Shown here piece by piece: positions 47,692-59,307 of a stretch of DNA of 64,000 nt. This DNA is from Pseudoscleropodium purum (Eukaryota > Streptophyta > Bryopsida > Hypnales > Brachytheciaceae). Location of the stretch: NCBI GenBank assembly GCA_963969395.1, contig OZ017796.1:38926243-38990242 (forward strand). Direction: 5' to 3'. Each line of letters starts with the position of its first letter. The stretch's first letter is position 1. The position numbers were made by a program, and so were the translations under genes. The notes beneath the pieces are model-generated. The model made no database searches, was not told the origin of the DNA, and was given only the letters and a program-made list of their open reading frames with translations.

Positions 47692-48465
47692 ATTAGTTGT
47701 GTAGAAATATAACTTTGATCTCAATCAATGCCAAAGAGCAAAAGTTATGCCATCTTGAGCAAAAATTTAACTTGCTAGGTAGTAAAAAAATACGACAAAA
47801 ACAAAAATTAAACATTAAATTAATTTCTTTTTACAAATTATATTATTGTCTATATGAAAAGCTTTGGTTTGTTCTATTGGATAAGCAATGAGAAAGTTAT
47901 GGACAATCTTATTTGTGTAGGCAATTAGATCATCTTCTTAAAAATTAATATATTTGATTCAATTTTGAGTTTACTTTTTCCATTTAAAAAAAAATCTACA
48001 AAGATAATTTTGATTGTTATAACAATCTTACCATAATTGGGATTTATGTATTTCAATTTTATTTTAGAACAATTTTATTTTAGTTTTTTCTTCTATCTCC
48101 TACAAAATTCTATTTAATAATTTTTTAAAGAATGAAAATTAGTTGCTATTTTTTTATAATATTCTAATTTTTAATTCAATTCTTTATAATAATTTTTTTA
48201 ATGCAAAATTTGAAATGCAAAAAACATAAATAAGAGGATTCAAATTCTTATAAAATAATTTGCCATCGTACTAAAAAAACACTTTTTCTTCACTTTGAAT
48301 GCAATTATCTTCCAATCTATGCAATCGAAGTTTTGAAATTTCTTCCACACATTCTTATATTGGTCTAATTTGAAATTTTAGAGTTAGATAGGCAAAAAAT
48401 CATAATTCTTTTAATTCTTTTTTCTCTTTCCACTAGAAATAAGACCTTGGGACATTAGGGATTTT
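47692..48465 (-). mobile_element. TTAA family 1 copy F, degenerate, inverted next to copy E
   Basis: Opposite orientation to its neighbour, starting within about 20 bp of the end of copy E. Recognised by the ATATGAAAAGCTTTGGTTTG block near 47851 and the minus-strand terminal CATTAGGGATTT near 48450. The pair forms a large inverted arrangement. Confidence 0.6.
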
Positions 48466-48623
48466 AAATTTATATTTGAGAAATAGATATGTTCCAAAAT
48501 TGGCAAAAAGAGACATAACATCATCACTCTTCGATTTATTTTGAAAGCCCATGAAGAATATCACCTAGTTAGTTCAAATCAAGAAATTACACTAGTTGAT
48601 AGCTATATGATGGCTTCTCAATA

Positions 48624-48897
48624 AGGTGGGTACTTCCCAAACCACTATCTTTTGCTACTATGCCTAATTATTATTATTAGATTCACCAAATTTTTGTATT
48701 TTCTTGTTGGCAAGTGAAAAAAAGTTTCAACATACTAAATAATATGACATCCATGATACTAAATGAGAAAGTTATAAAAGTGTCAAAGTTCTTTTGGGTG
48801 GATGTTCTAAAATCGTTTCTTCAATGCAAATACATATTGAATTTAAAGATGTGCATGGAGTGATGACGGTGGTTTAGGCAAAGTGTGATTTTGGGTG
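48624..48897. repeat. Dispersed repeat, partner of 9865-10120
   Basis: Same sequence as 9865-10120, diverged, same orientation. It lies about 160 bp after a degenerate TTAA copy, whereas its partner lies about 930 bp before one. Confidence 0.7.
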
Positions 48898-50587
48898 TAA
48901 CCTCTTTACGAAAGTTAGCCTCAAATCTTGAAAGTTAGCCTTAAATCTTGGAATTTAGCCCTTGAAAGATAGTGAGGCCAAAAAGCGGTTTATGGATGAC
49001 TTCATTGTTCATTGCAAGGACAAAGAATGCACCCTTGGATGAATAATCACAACAATTTCGGTGACTATCTTGGTCATAGGGGATACATCTATTTAAAGAT
49101 GGGAGCTAGAAAGTAAAAATTAAATTAAAACCAAACAACCAAAGTCATGAAGTAGGTTATTATAATTCATGGAGTCTTCAAAGTCAAGATGAAAATCATT
49201 TGGCTTGCCACTCCAAATTAATGTGTAAAATCAAAAGACTAGCTAATTCATACCAAACATTAATTGTTTGACCCTAGAAAAGGTTCTACTTCTTTAATAA
49301 TTTTCATAGGATACCCTTTATTGTTTTACTAACAAATGAAATTTTCTTTTCCTTCCCTACTTCCAAATCAAAAAGGTAAATAATATAGAATTTACCTTGA
49401 GGAAAGTATCCCTTGATGAAACAAGTACTAAAGTTAATAAAGTGTATCATCAAATTGCGTTTTATTAAGCAATTGAGCATTGTTCACGTTATTAAATTGT
49501 TTAATATTTTAATGGATCTAGTCAAAAGTCTAAAGAATATTCTAAACAATCTTCTTATGTATTATTTTATAAGACATTTTATAAATAAATCATTAAATTT
49601 CAAAGTACAAAAAAATAAATGTATCCAAAAGTGTGCTTAGATTTTCATGAATATAGGCAATACATTTAGGCAAGAATCTATAGGGTGTGGTTTAGAAAAG
49701 AATCACAATTAGGTGCAATCACATTGCTACCATACAAAAAAATTATGTAGTGTTACCTCTCTACTTAATGACACTTCATTCTTCTCATAACCATGATTCA
49801 TTCTCTCTCTCTCTCTCTCTCTCATAAATCAAATAGTCTACGTTATTTTCAAACTATCTTAAATAGTATCATTATCATCTAATTTTCATCAATTTTTATT
49901 CAAATCATTCAATAAAGATTAATTCCATATTGCATTGGTAATTAAAAAGAATCCCTCAAGATTGTGTGAAAGTGAGTGAATCCTTTGCCATTTGTTTAAC
50001 TTCACAACAAAAAACATTGAATTCTTGATATCATCATTTTCCAGTCCAATTCCAATCTTTTCAATACCATTCTACATTCAACATGTCTCTATGTGACAAC
50101 AAGGCTATTGAGAATGCCTTATAAATTATCTTCTCATTGACCCTTGGCTTCCTTTCAATCCTACTAGGTTGGAGTCAATTTAACCTTCAGAGTCTTAAAT
50201 GTCTCATTAGAAGATACTTCAAAGTTTGGATAGGTTCAATTTAGATGCGATTTTTTGATGTAATTGAAAGTTTGGAAAATATAATTTTTACTTCAATTGG
50301 TGATGGGAGCACAAAAATGCATCCCTAGCTCAAAATGCAATTCACTAAGAATAAAAACATAAAATAAAAATTTAAAATTTTGTCTCTCATAGGGTACCTT
50401 CCTACCTGTGCTTAGCTACCTAGGGGCTGGAGTAGTGAATTCAATAGCTTGCCCGGAAATAACCGAAGCTTTTTCACACTAGTGACAAGTGGGGTCCATT
50501 GTCAAATGGACGTTTGGAAGACTTTGACAACTACTTGTACTCCCACTTGCATGCTTGTTACAAGAGTCGTCTGCCAAGATTGTCACT
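48898..50587. other. Intergenic sequence, no gene; CT microsatellite
   Basis: A CT dinucleotide run at 49802-49823. TTTAGGCAAGAATCTATAGGG at 49668 recurs as TTTAGGCAAGAATCTGTAGGG at 20870, suggesting a further dispersed repeat. No ORF is supported. Confidence 0.4.
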
Positions 50588-51542
50588 TAAGAGCTTGACT
50601 CCATTGGGTTCTGAAGCTCCGATTTTGGGAGCTCCAGGAACACTCCATTAACTTTCTGATGGACCTCCGGGTACCCCTCTGGCCTCCGGCCCTTGCAATT
50701 CAGTCGTGCAGACCCGGAGGGTGCCGAAGGGGGTATAACTTAAAACACCTAGAAGACAAAAGCTTGGGCTTCCAAGTGAGACTTCTGGTTTACTTTGTAA
50801 GCCTTAGTTACTCATTGGGGCACAGTAAAATTGTATGGTGAACAAAATGGTAAACGAAACTAAAGCATAAGGTAAACCTGCCTATGACAAGCAAATCATC
50901 CATGACAGGCACCTAGGGAACTCCCCCATTACAGTCTTCCATCAACCCATGAGAAACTTTTTCTTAAATTTAGAATTAAGACTACATTAGGTTGATTTTT
51001 AGTTGTCATCAAAGCCTTGGAATATGGTTATGGAGTTATTAATAACTGTGATAGAACAATGACACCTTTCTAGTGTAAACTGTTAGTAAAAAGTTATTTT
51101 TTAATTTCTTTATGTCATATCCATGTTAGGAAATCTTATATCCATGTTAAAGAATGTTATGACTGCTTTGGGTGGTAAGATGACCATCATGGAAACACTT
51201 TTCTGCTGATTTGGGGTAGTCTACAGATTTTTTTGGGTTAAGTGGACAGCAAACTTCGAAAATTCACAAAAAATTCATATTTTGTCGAAAAAATAAAATT
51301 CTAGTTGCTTCCTTCATTTCTCACATTTGTCTTTGTACAAAAAAAAATCAGATTTTTTTTGTCAATGGCAATAGGACAGATCAGCCATTCTGCCTGTCAT
51401 AGGCAGGTTTACCTTAATTACATTGAGAGCCGGACCTCTGGGTCCTCAATGGAGCTTTCTAGGGGTCCGGCCCCGTTTGCCACAGAGGTCGAGCCTCCTC
51501 CAAAAACCGGAGGTCCAACTCCCCAATGGGGTCAAGCTCTAA
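50588..51542. mobile_element. Nested foldback: outer inverted repeat with inner TA-flanked element at 50871-51413
   Basis: The inner element has 19 bp perfect inverted repeats, GGTAAACCTGCCTATGACA at 50871-50889 and its complement at 51395-51413. They extend to AGGTAAACC...GGTTTACCT flanked by TA on both sides (Tc1/mariner-like). Outside it, TAAGAGCTTGACTCCATTGG (50588) and CCAATGGGGTCAAGCTCTAA (51523) form a second inverted pair, and the GC-rich segments between are rich in CCGGAGGTCC-type words. The outer arms are unequal (about 280 and 130 bp), so the whole may be one complex element or an insertion into another. Confidence 0.7.
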
Positions 51543-51549
51543 GCTGCTA

Positions 51550-52385
51550 GTAGGCATTCACAGTTGCAGAGAAAATCATAGTGGTGGGTTCACACTTTGA
51601 AGATCTAAATTGTTCCCGAAAAAATAGTCGATTCTTTGAGGAGTTTGGCAGAGGAGTCTTGCATTGTCACTGCTGCTGCTGCATTCCTTGATCCTTTGTC
51701 TTGCTTTTGTTGCACTACTCATGGTGTTGTTGAAGTAGGTTGGTGCAGCTAACTGTCCATCCTGCCGTTCCCCTCCAGCGGTCAATTCTCATGCCAGTAG
51801 CGTCTCCCACCATTTTTCCAATGAATGCACCATGGCCTCCTAAATTACCTGGCAAAATGGAGACGCACGTCTGATTTGTAGTACAGGACATGGTTTGCTG
51901 GAAAGAGGCAAGTCGGTGAAATCGCTGTGCGAAATTGTTGGATCAGGAGAAGTTCTCTTCGCTCTCTGAAGGTGTTGATGACAAATTGATGGTGCTCTAA
52001 GGATGCCGCCAGTCAAGGCACCTTCCCTTGTTTTTTTTTCACCAGAATTGACGGCACTATAAAACCATGGGCCCAGTTTTTTTTTTTTAAAACTTTCTTG
52101 TAGACGGTGGTTACATAATGGGCCCTCTTGAGCTCTACTACATACAAGCACACCATTACCTCTGAAATCTAGGTTCTTTAAGATTTTCTAAGACTTCCAG
52201 GCAAATGCATAATTGCCACTCACCCTAGAAAATCACTGCATAATGTCGCTTCTAAGTCGCTGCCACCTCAGACGATATGTAGGCTCGGTGAATAAGGAAT
52301 GGCATGTGGTGGAAATGCTTGCTTATTTCAACTCACTAATGATGCTCAATAACCACACACAATAAGAGCAAGTGGGAAGGTACCC
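51550..52385. other. GC-enriched stretch without an assigned gene
   Basis: Higher GC than its flanks (51570-52060). The minus-strand frame 51840-52151 is open for 103 codons but shows no family resemblance. It could be a relic of a gene or of another transposon. Confidence 0.3.
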
Positions 52386-52389
52386 ATAG

Positions 52390-53046
52390 ATTATATTTTT
52401 GTCTATGTAGAAAGTTTTTATTCATTACATTTAAGTTAGTGATGTGAAAGTTATAAACCTTCTTAATTTATGGGCAATCATTGCATCTTGTAGAGAAAAG
52501 AAAGTACAAAATTCATTTTTGAACTTAATTTTTGCAATGAGAAAAAAAGTTCGCAAGGCTCAATTAATTTGCCAAACCAATTTCATTGTTGAAATTGATG
52601 TATTTCAATTCCATCTTAGAGCTATTAACAATCTAGATTTTCATTCTATTTTGTACTTATTTCCACTAAATATTTTTTTAAATAATGAAATCAAGTTTGT
52701 TTTTTTAATTTCTTAGACCTTCAACTCAATTCTTCAATATTAAAAAATAGAAACTGAAAATCTATAGTGCAAAAATCTCAAGTTAAGTAAAGAAGATTCA
52801 AAGTCTTATGATCAAGTCACACAAGGTGCAAAAAAATAGTTTTTGTCACTTTAAATGTAAATATCTTGCAATCTACTTAATCAAAGTTTTTGAAAGTTCT
52901 TCCATGCATTCTCATACTAGTCTAGTGCAAGCTTGTACAATTAAATATGCAAGGAAACATTTTTAACTTCCTTTCATTTTGCAATAGAAATGGTAATTTT
53001 GAGTGTTTTTTGAGTGAAAAAAGGCCTCGGGACTTTAGGGGGTAAG
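52390..53046 (-). mobile_element. TTAA family 1 copy G, degenerate
   Basis: Minus-orientation copy recognised by AATCTAGATTTTCATTCTA near 52630, the TTTTTGTCACTTTAAATGTA block near 52842 (compare TTTTTTGTCACTTCAAATGT near 850), and the terminal ACTTTAGGGGGTAA near 53033, where the TTAA has mutated. Confidence 0.65.
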
Positions 53047-53610
53047 TCACTTCACCTTAATCTTATAAATATAATGAAAATAAATATTTAACTAATGAAT
53101 TTTAGTGTTTAAAAAAATGAACAATACACATGTAGTAACAAGTTTATAGAAAGTTGTTCTAAGCATTGATCAGTAATTTTGGGGTGAATTTGAATGTCTT
53201 AAAACATTCTTTTTAGTTGGTTTTACTCCAAAACTAGAAAAGAAAGTGCATCTAATCTTCTTTGTTACATTTTTAAATTTTTTCTTTTAATTAGTTATGA
53301 ATTTTTGAATCATTAAAAGATTTTTGAAGGCTCTAAGACCCGTCAAGTCATCAAGCATTGTGAACTATGGGAACAATAAGTGTGTAGTAGGCTAATGTGA
53401 GCAAGATCCTACCACATTATTTTTCAATATTTTTTTCAACTTTGTTTGTATTTTAAGAATTAGAAAAAAAATTGAATTTTTTTTTTTGACAGTTGGCCAT
53501 TCCTTTCGCTACGAGGAACAATTGTAGGGGAATAAGCCCAAAACAAGCCCTCAAAAATCTTCTAATGTGAGGATTGCTCTAAAATAGTCTCCACATTCAA
53601 AAAAGGAAAG
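53047..53610. other. AT-rich intergenic sequence, no gene seen
   Basis: No supported feature. Confidence 0.4.
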
Positions 53611-53613
53611 TTA

Positions 53614-53967
53614 GGGGCACTTCACACATGGGCCGACCAAGTCGAGAGGCCATGGGAATTCATGGCCAAACTTTGGGCAAGAATCCAAAGAAATGGGCAA
53701 TAAATGGTAATGAATGGTAAAATTCGACAGACTCTCGACTAGAGTTTGAGTCACTACAAAATGGTGACCCAAACTTTGGTCAAGAGTCCGTCGTGAAGCC
53801 ATTGCCACGTAGGAGCTTGGGCTGCCATGTAGGCACTTTGGAGGGCTATGGACTTTGGATTGTGTTGCCTTGTGTGAAGGGTCGAGAGGCCAAAGTCAAG
53901 GTTTTTTGAAATCTAATAGGTGGAGGCCGATGGACTCTTGCCCTTTAGCCCATGTGTGAAGCAACCT
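53614..53967. mobile_element. Tourist/Harbinger-like MITE, 354 bp
   Basis: The left end is GGGGCACTTCACACATGGGC and the right end GCCCATGTGTGAAGCAACC, with a 13 bp perfect inner match TTCACACATGGGC. It is flanked by TTA on both sides (53611-53613 and 53968-53970), the target duplication of PIF/Harbinger elements. GC-richer than its surroundings and non-coding. The dead transposase at 27278-27990 belongs to the same superfamily but a direct link is not shown. Confidence 0.8.
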
Positions 53968-53970
53968 TTA

Positions 53971-55402
53971 ATATCAACACAAAAGACCAACATCAATGAA
54001 GTGTATGTTGGGAAAGATTAAAACTATCTAAGCCTTATAGACTTTTAGTTGAAAACAACCCAAAACGTCAAAACATGCAATTCAATATAGTTGAAGGCAC
54101 CTTTTTCATAATATTACATTTTTGTAGTATTAGCAATTAAAAATAATGAATTAAAGAAAATGGAACTTTTAGATAAGACATGTAATTATTATAAATTTTC
54201 AAAGTAGAAAACCCTCAGGTACTAAAATCATGATATAGCCAAGTCATAAAACCAAAATCTAGAGAATCAAGAATTAAAAAATTTAATTATAGGAAAGGTT
54301 TAATTGTACTATAGGAGACACTTTCAATAGATGTCAACATGTTAGAAATGGGTACACAATTTTGGATGTTTTCAATTTCTATCCTTGATACTTCCATTAG
54401 GAGGTAGATTTATAAAAAATCGATTTGTCCCTTACTTTGAGAAATGATCAAATTTGCAATGAAGTTATTTGGCTCCACCATAGTTGAATGCACTTTTGCC
54501 ACATCTTTTTTTTTCTTGGTGAAACCTAGCTAAATTGCACCAACAAAAAACATATAGCAAAATGCATTTGTTTGAAAAACAAGCTTTAGACTACTTAGAC
54601 TTTGTCATGATGACTTTGTAGTTTAGAGGTTAGGATGCTAGAGGTGCCTTGGGGATGCCTTGCAGTAGGTGTAGTCTCGCCAAGTCACTTAGATGTGTAT
54701 AGTGCTAGATGATTGTTGCTCATTTTTTCCCCGCCAAAGCAATAGAAATAGGAGGTTGTACTAGTGTTGTGAAACTCTATTACTAGGGTTGGCATTCTTT
54801 GATTATAGTAGTAAGCACCCTACCTATATCCATATTTGGACTCAAGACCACTTGTTGATGTCCCAAGGCAGACAAAGCCACTAAACCAAGGCCACAAATA
54901 CCTCCTACTTCAAATGTTTACTTTGAATACATTCAAAAATCCAATATGTATCTCCATGCTAGAAGATTTTTTCCAAAAGAGACTATTTTAGCACCTTATT
55001 CATTGTTAGGTTAGTGGATCCTTTGAATGACTGATGACTAATCTAATAGGTTTGTTGTTTCAAGGTTAAATTACAACTAAAGTAGGCAGTTCATAAATGG
55101 ACCATTTAAGGAATGGAATTGAATTTTGGAGAGGCTAAACATCTTGAAATAAAATTCAATAAATTTTCTTTGAGAGACAAGTGGAATCGACATCTAACCC
55201 AAGTCGTTTTAGTATCTCTTGGACCTTTGTGGAATTAGTTAAAAAAAATTGAAGTTGGAAAAAAGTGGTCATTTGTGATCATCAAAAGCAACCACTTCTT
55301 GAAATGTACATAATTGGTACATTGAAAAAAGCAAAACGTACCTCTGAATCATGTTTGCTTTTCACACCTGCTCAAAGTTCGAGCCTCCTACATTAATTAA
55401 AC
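53971..55402. other. Intergenic sequence, no gene seen
   Basis: No coding signal or clear repeat. Confidence 0.4.
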
Positions 55403-56345
55403 TTAACCCCTCACTGACCCACCAGCCAAAATGTGGCCTCACAAAGTTACAAGTCAAATTCAAAGTGCTGTAACTTTTGCATCCATCTTTCAAATTCAAT
55501 AAAACTTATTGGAAAGGTTGTGCTCTCTCTTCTAGTTTTTGTGGTAAAATTTTCAGATCAATACAAGTTGTATTGATTTCTTGAAAGTCAATTGAAGTTC
55601 AAAGGTTCAATTTGAGTCCACCAAATTGCATTTGATGGTTGAAACTTTGTGGGGGGGGGGGGGGGGGGGGGGGTTGTATCTCCTTCATCCAATGTTTGTT
55701 TTCAACAAAATTTGTTGGATTATGTTTCCCTTAAAATCTAGTTATTGTGATAAAATTTTCATGTAAATCCAAGTTGATTTGAATGTTTGGGAGCAATTCG
55801 AAGTTCAAAATCTTGACATTTTTGGATTACAATGAACCTCAGCGGCCTCTTTCTTCTCCATACAATGTCCATTTCCAATAAATTTTTTGGGAAAAGTTGC
55901 ACATATTAGTCTAGTTTGTATGGCTAAAATTTCATATCAATCCAAGAAGTTATGAGGGACTAAGAAGCATTTTAGTAGAAGGAGGTTCAACTTTAGATGT
56001 GTTTTTTGCAACTTTTCTTGCCTATTTTTTGACATTTGCAAGCCATTTTACAAACACATTGAGTCAATTTATTGATATTTTTTTCTTCAATGTGTTTGTA
56101 TGCTAATTTTGAATCACTTTATAGTTTCAAGTTTTTTCATTTGAGTAAGTTTAGAAATCAAATTCCACCTCCGAGTGTGTTGCTAGAAAAATTTCAGCAT
56201 CTTTTTTTATTCACATCATCTACAACATGTTCACTACAAAATTGTATGGTTAAGATCTTTATAACTTAGTGACATTTACATCTACATCGCTTCAAAAGCA
56301 CTGATGTTTTCGAACTCAAAACAGCCTCGGGCGATGAGGGGTTAA
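55403..56345. mobile_element. TTAA-flanked non-coding element, family 2 (943 bp)
   Basis: Begins TTAACCCCTCA and ends TGAGGGGTTAA (11 bp perfect inverted repeat including TTAA). Its interior does not resemble family 1 but has the same size and end structure. It contains a run of 23 G at 55651-55673 and several direct echoes of a unit containing TTTTCA-ATCAATCCAAG (near 55550, 55757 and 55929), suggesting an internal tandem structure of about 190 bp. No ORF. Confidence 0.8.
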
Positions 56346-57814
56346 TTAGCACCCCAAACCTTGCAATTGAATACTGTTGAGTACGTGTGAAAAAAAATCA
56401 AGTAAAATACCCTCACTGCTCCATGAGAGCCAACTCAATAATTATACAGTTAAAAAAAATTCTTTACCCTTTGGGTAGTAAATGCTATTCATAGCCTTCA
56501 CGGTGCTAAAATTAATGACGTTCGCCAAACGTACACAACAGGCCAAAGAGCACAAGAAATGCCTTTTTTCAGTGTCCAAAAAAACAATTAAAAAAAAGTG
56601 CCCAGGAAGCAAAGTCATTATAAGACCCACTCACTGCACCGGCGGATGAGGAATAGTAGCTAATAATAACTTCGACGTTTTTAATAGAGAAAATAAAAAG
56701 ATTCTGAGAGAATAAGTTTAAAAAAAAAACCAGCCAATGAATGAAGAGCTTTCATGATTTATTAATAACCTGGAACCAGGCAACGAGGTGGACTCCTTAT
56801 TCCACCATGCACATTCTGTGTTTAGGCCTTTTATTATGATAGGCTCCCTTGAGAGTGGATTTTTAGAATTCCCTTTTTCTCACCCACCATGATCACGTGG
56901 TCAATTATGCTTGCCACATTTTATTAAAAAAAACTTTCCTTCAGTTATGAGCATTTAAAAAAAAATCATTTTGATTAATGCGATGGATTTCCCATTTGTT
57001 ACAAAAATAAATAAAAGAAGAAATCATTTTGGAGAAATGCCCAGATGTTTCTTGGATACTTGTGTGAGATCCATATGAAAATTAGGTGATACCTAAGTAA
57101 AATTTGGCTATTGCTTTAAAAATATGTAACAATAATGTGGCTATTTTGACCTCCATAATAATAATTGCCTTTACAAAAACTAGTGACATATTTTTGTTGT
57201 AGTTTATTAATGAATACTGGTAATCATGTATGAAAAACACATTGGTTAGGAACCACTAAATTACATTGGTTAGAATTTGATATTATCCTTTGTTTGATTA
57301 AATTGGTTAATTCCATTGGTGAATTCACTAGTAGACCTTGAATTCTTTGATTTCACAACCTACCCTACTTAGAGTAGATATGATTACCGATATACAATTA
57401 AATGTACAATATTTATTAAGATTATAACAATATAGCACAATATAGTATGTACAAAGTGATGTTAAAAAAATCATTTGGAAGTTACAATAATCATGAAAGT
57501 CGTCTAAATAGTTTTTCACTTGTTAAATTTTTATTATCATATTTGTGTGTAATTTTTGATATAATTGATTCAAATGACACCCAATCTCTATGTGGAATAT
57601 ATGTGATGGCATAATGTTCTTCGACAAGGTAAATAAACTCCCTTCAAGAACAAAACCAAGGACAATTTTTTGACAATTGTAAAGTGCTAAAAATTCAACA
57701 ATAGATAAGTTGAAAAACTTTTGAAAGGTCCATACCACCATGAACCAATCACAAGTTGACACACACAATACGTATTGGAAAATACTCACACACACAAATA
57801 ATTTCATGCCAAAT
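56346..57814. other. Intergenic sequence, no gene seen
   Basis: AT-rich; no supported feature. Confidence 0.4.
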
Positions 57815-57845
57815 CCCCCCTCCCTCCCCTCCCTCCCCTCCCCCC
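57815..57845 (-). other. Potential G-quadruplex motif
   Basis: The + strand has C6-T-C3-T-C4-T-C3-T-C4-T-C6, i.e. six G runs with single-base loops on the minus strand. Such tracts form very stable G-quadruplexes (or i-motifs on the C strand). It lies about 1.5 kb upstream of the FPP start codon, at the point where AT-rich sequence gives way to GC-richer sequence. Confidence 0.8.
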
Positions 57846-58043
57846 AATTCAAAAATTCAAAAAAAGATTTGAGCATTCACGTAGAAGAGTCGGCATTGCG
57901 TTGGAGTCGTCGTCGTCACTCCAGTCGCGTGGCGGGGAGACGCGGTCATTCAACGTCCGAAGACGAGAAACCTCCGCAACCGGATCCCAAATTTCAACTT
58001 ATAGTACGGAGTAGTTGCTAAACTCATACACCTCATTGCGGAG

Positions 58044-58229
58044 ATGGAGATTCCCGGATTCAATTTTCAATTCTTCACGAGCTCTGCAACAATCACAAAA
58101 CAAGCCTTCACAGACACAAGAATCATCAATCACGCGACGAGAATCGTCGATCGGAGACACGCAATCCAACCTTCACTCGATGCGATTGCGAAGATCGAGC
58201 ATGCAATGGTGGTCATGATCGGAACGTAA
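58044..58229 (+). CDS. Hypothetical 61-residue ORF upstream of FPP
   Basis: Starts at ATGGAGATTCCCGG in GC-richer sequence, encodes MEIPGFNFQFFTSSATITKQ and onward, and stops at 58229. No family recognised and overlapping frames are open on both strands. It may be part of the FPP 5' leader or promoter region, an upstream ORF, or chance. Confidence 0.2.
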   Translation: MEIPGFNFQFFTSSATITKQAFTDTRIINHATRIVDRRHAIQPSLDAIAKIEHAMVVMIGT

Positions 58230-58815
58230 AAGACGGAAGACACACGTCGCGGGAGGACATTATTAGAATTCGCACTACAGCTCCAGCGCCGAAGACGGGA
58301 AACAGGGGAACTGAATTGGGCGTTTTCAGGGACCGTTCGATTGTTTGGTTTGGTTTTCACGGGATGCAGTTTGCTTTTCAAGGGATACAATTTGGTTTGG
58401 CTTAGTTTTGGTTTTGTAACTTCTGGTATTTGTGGTAGTGGCCACGCGGATGGGCGGGTAAGGTTGGGGAGCTGTCTCTCTCGTGGTGCCGTTGTCGGTC
58501 TTCCTTGTCTTTCGGGATCTTTCAGTTGCGCTCTTTTCTTGTCTGGACTTTAGCAGGTGTGACAATGTCAGCAGGGTTTGGGACGGTACTGGTTTGGAGA
58601 GATGGATCAGCAGATCTGTTCGACGCTTGTGGAGGCGACGGTAGTAGCTTGGTTTGAAAGTCGTTCACGTGGAATGGTTACTTTGCATTCGTTGCCGAAT
58701 ACTCGAGATGGGATGGAAGAAGCGGTGTTGTGGAAATTCTGTTTGGGTTAGGTACTACAGGAGTTTGCAACAGGACTATGGTGACAGTTTATTTTGGATC
58801 TCCGACGTCGAAGCA

Positions 58816-59166
58816 GGCATGAATTCAGTGGAGTAATCTTTCAAGGATGAGCGCCATTCGAAAGATCTGAGGCAATTTCCTCCAACATTGCCAAAAATCG
58901 TCGTCCCAAGAATCTGGTGAAGCGTGTATTTCTTGACAAGGGTTTAGGGCGTAGACTGATTCTCGAACCGATACGGAACCGATTGAGCAGTCTTACGGTT
59001 GTACAGATCTCGCAGTACTTGGTAGGAAATGAATTCAGCGCGGTGGTCTTAAAGGACAAGTGAAGATCTGAGGTGAATTCGTTTTCTCAAAAGAGTACCA
59101 AAGATTCTCATTCCAAGAATCTGGTGCAGTATTGCTTCGGTGCATTACTTGACAAGGGTTTAGGGG
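58816..59166 (+). repeat. Direct tandem duplication in the FPP 5' leader/promoter region
   Basis: About 58816-58955 and 59030-59166 are diverged copies: AAGATCTGAGG (58861 and 59062), CCAAGAATCTGGTG (58907 and 59114) and CTTGACAAGGGTTTAGGG (58932 and 59149). The offset is about 200-217 bp. Confidence 0.8.
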
Positions 59167-59307
59167 TGAGGCGGTCGACCTACAGAATTCTTCATGGACT
59201 GACTTCGAAGCGATGCAAAGCAGTATAGCTTGTTCTCTGACTCGTGGTCTTTTGATTCTACAGATTCTTTCTCCGGAAAACTAATTACTGTAAGAATTTG
59301 AGAGCAC

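Noticed and set aside
52040..52090. Reading the minus frame 51840-52151 as a gene
   Set aside because: It crosses homopolymer runs, shows no family features and has no supporting splice or start context.
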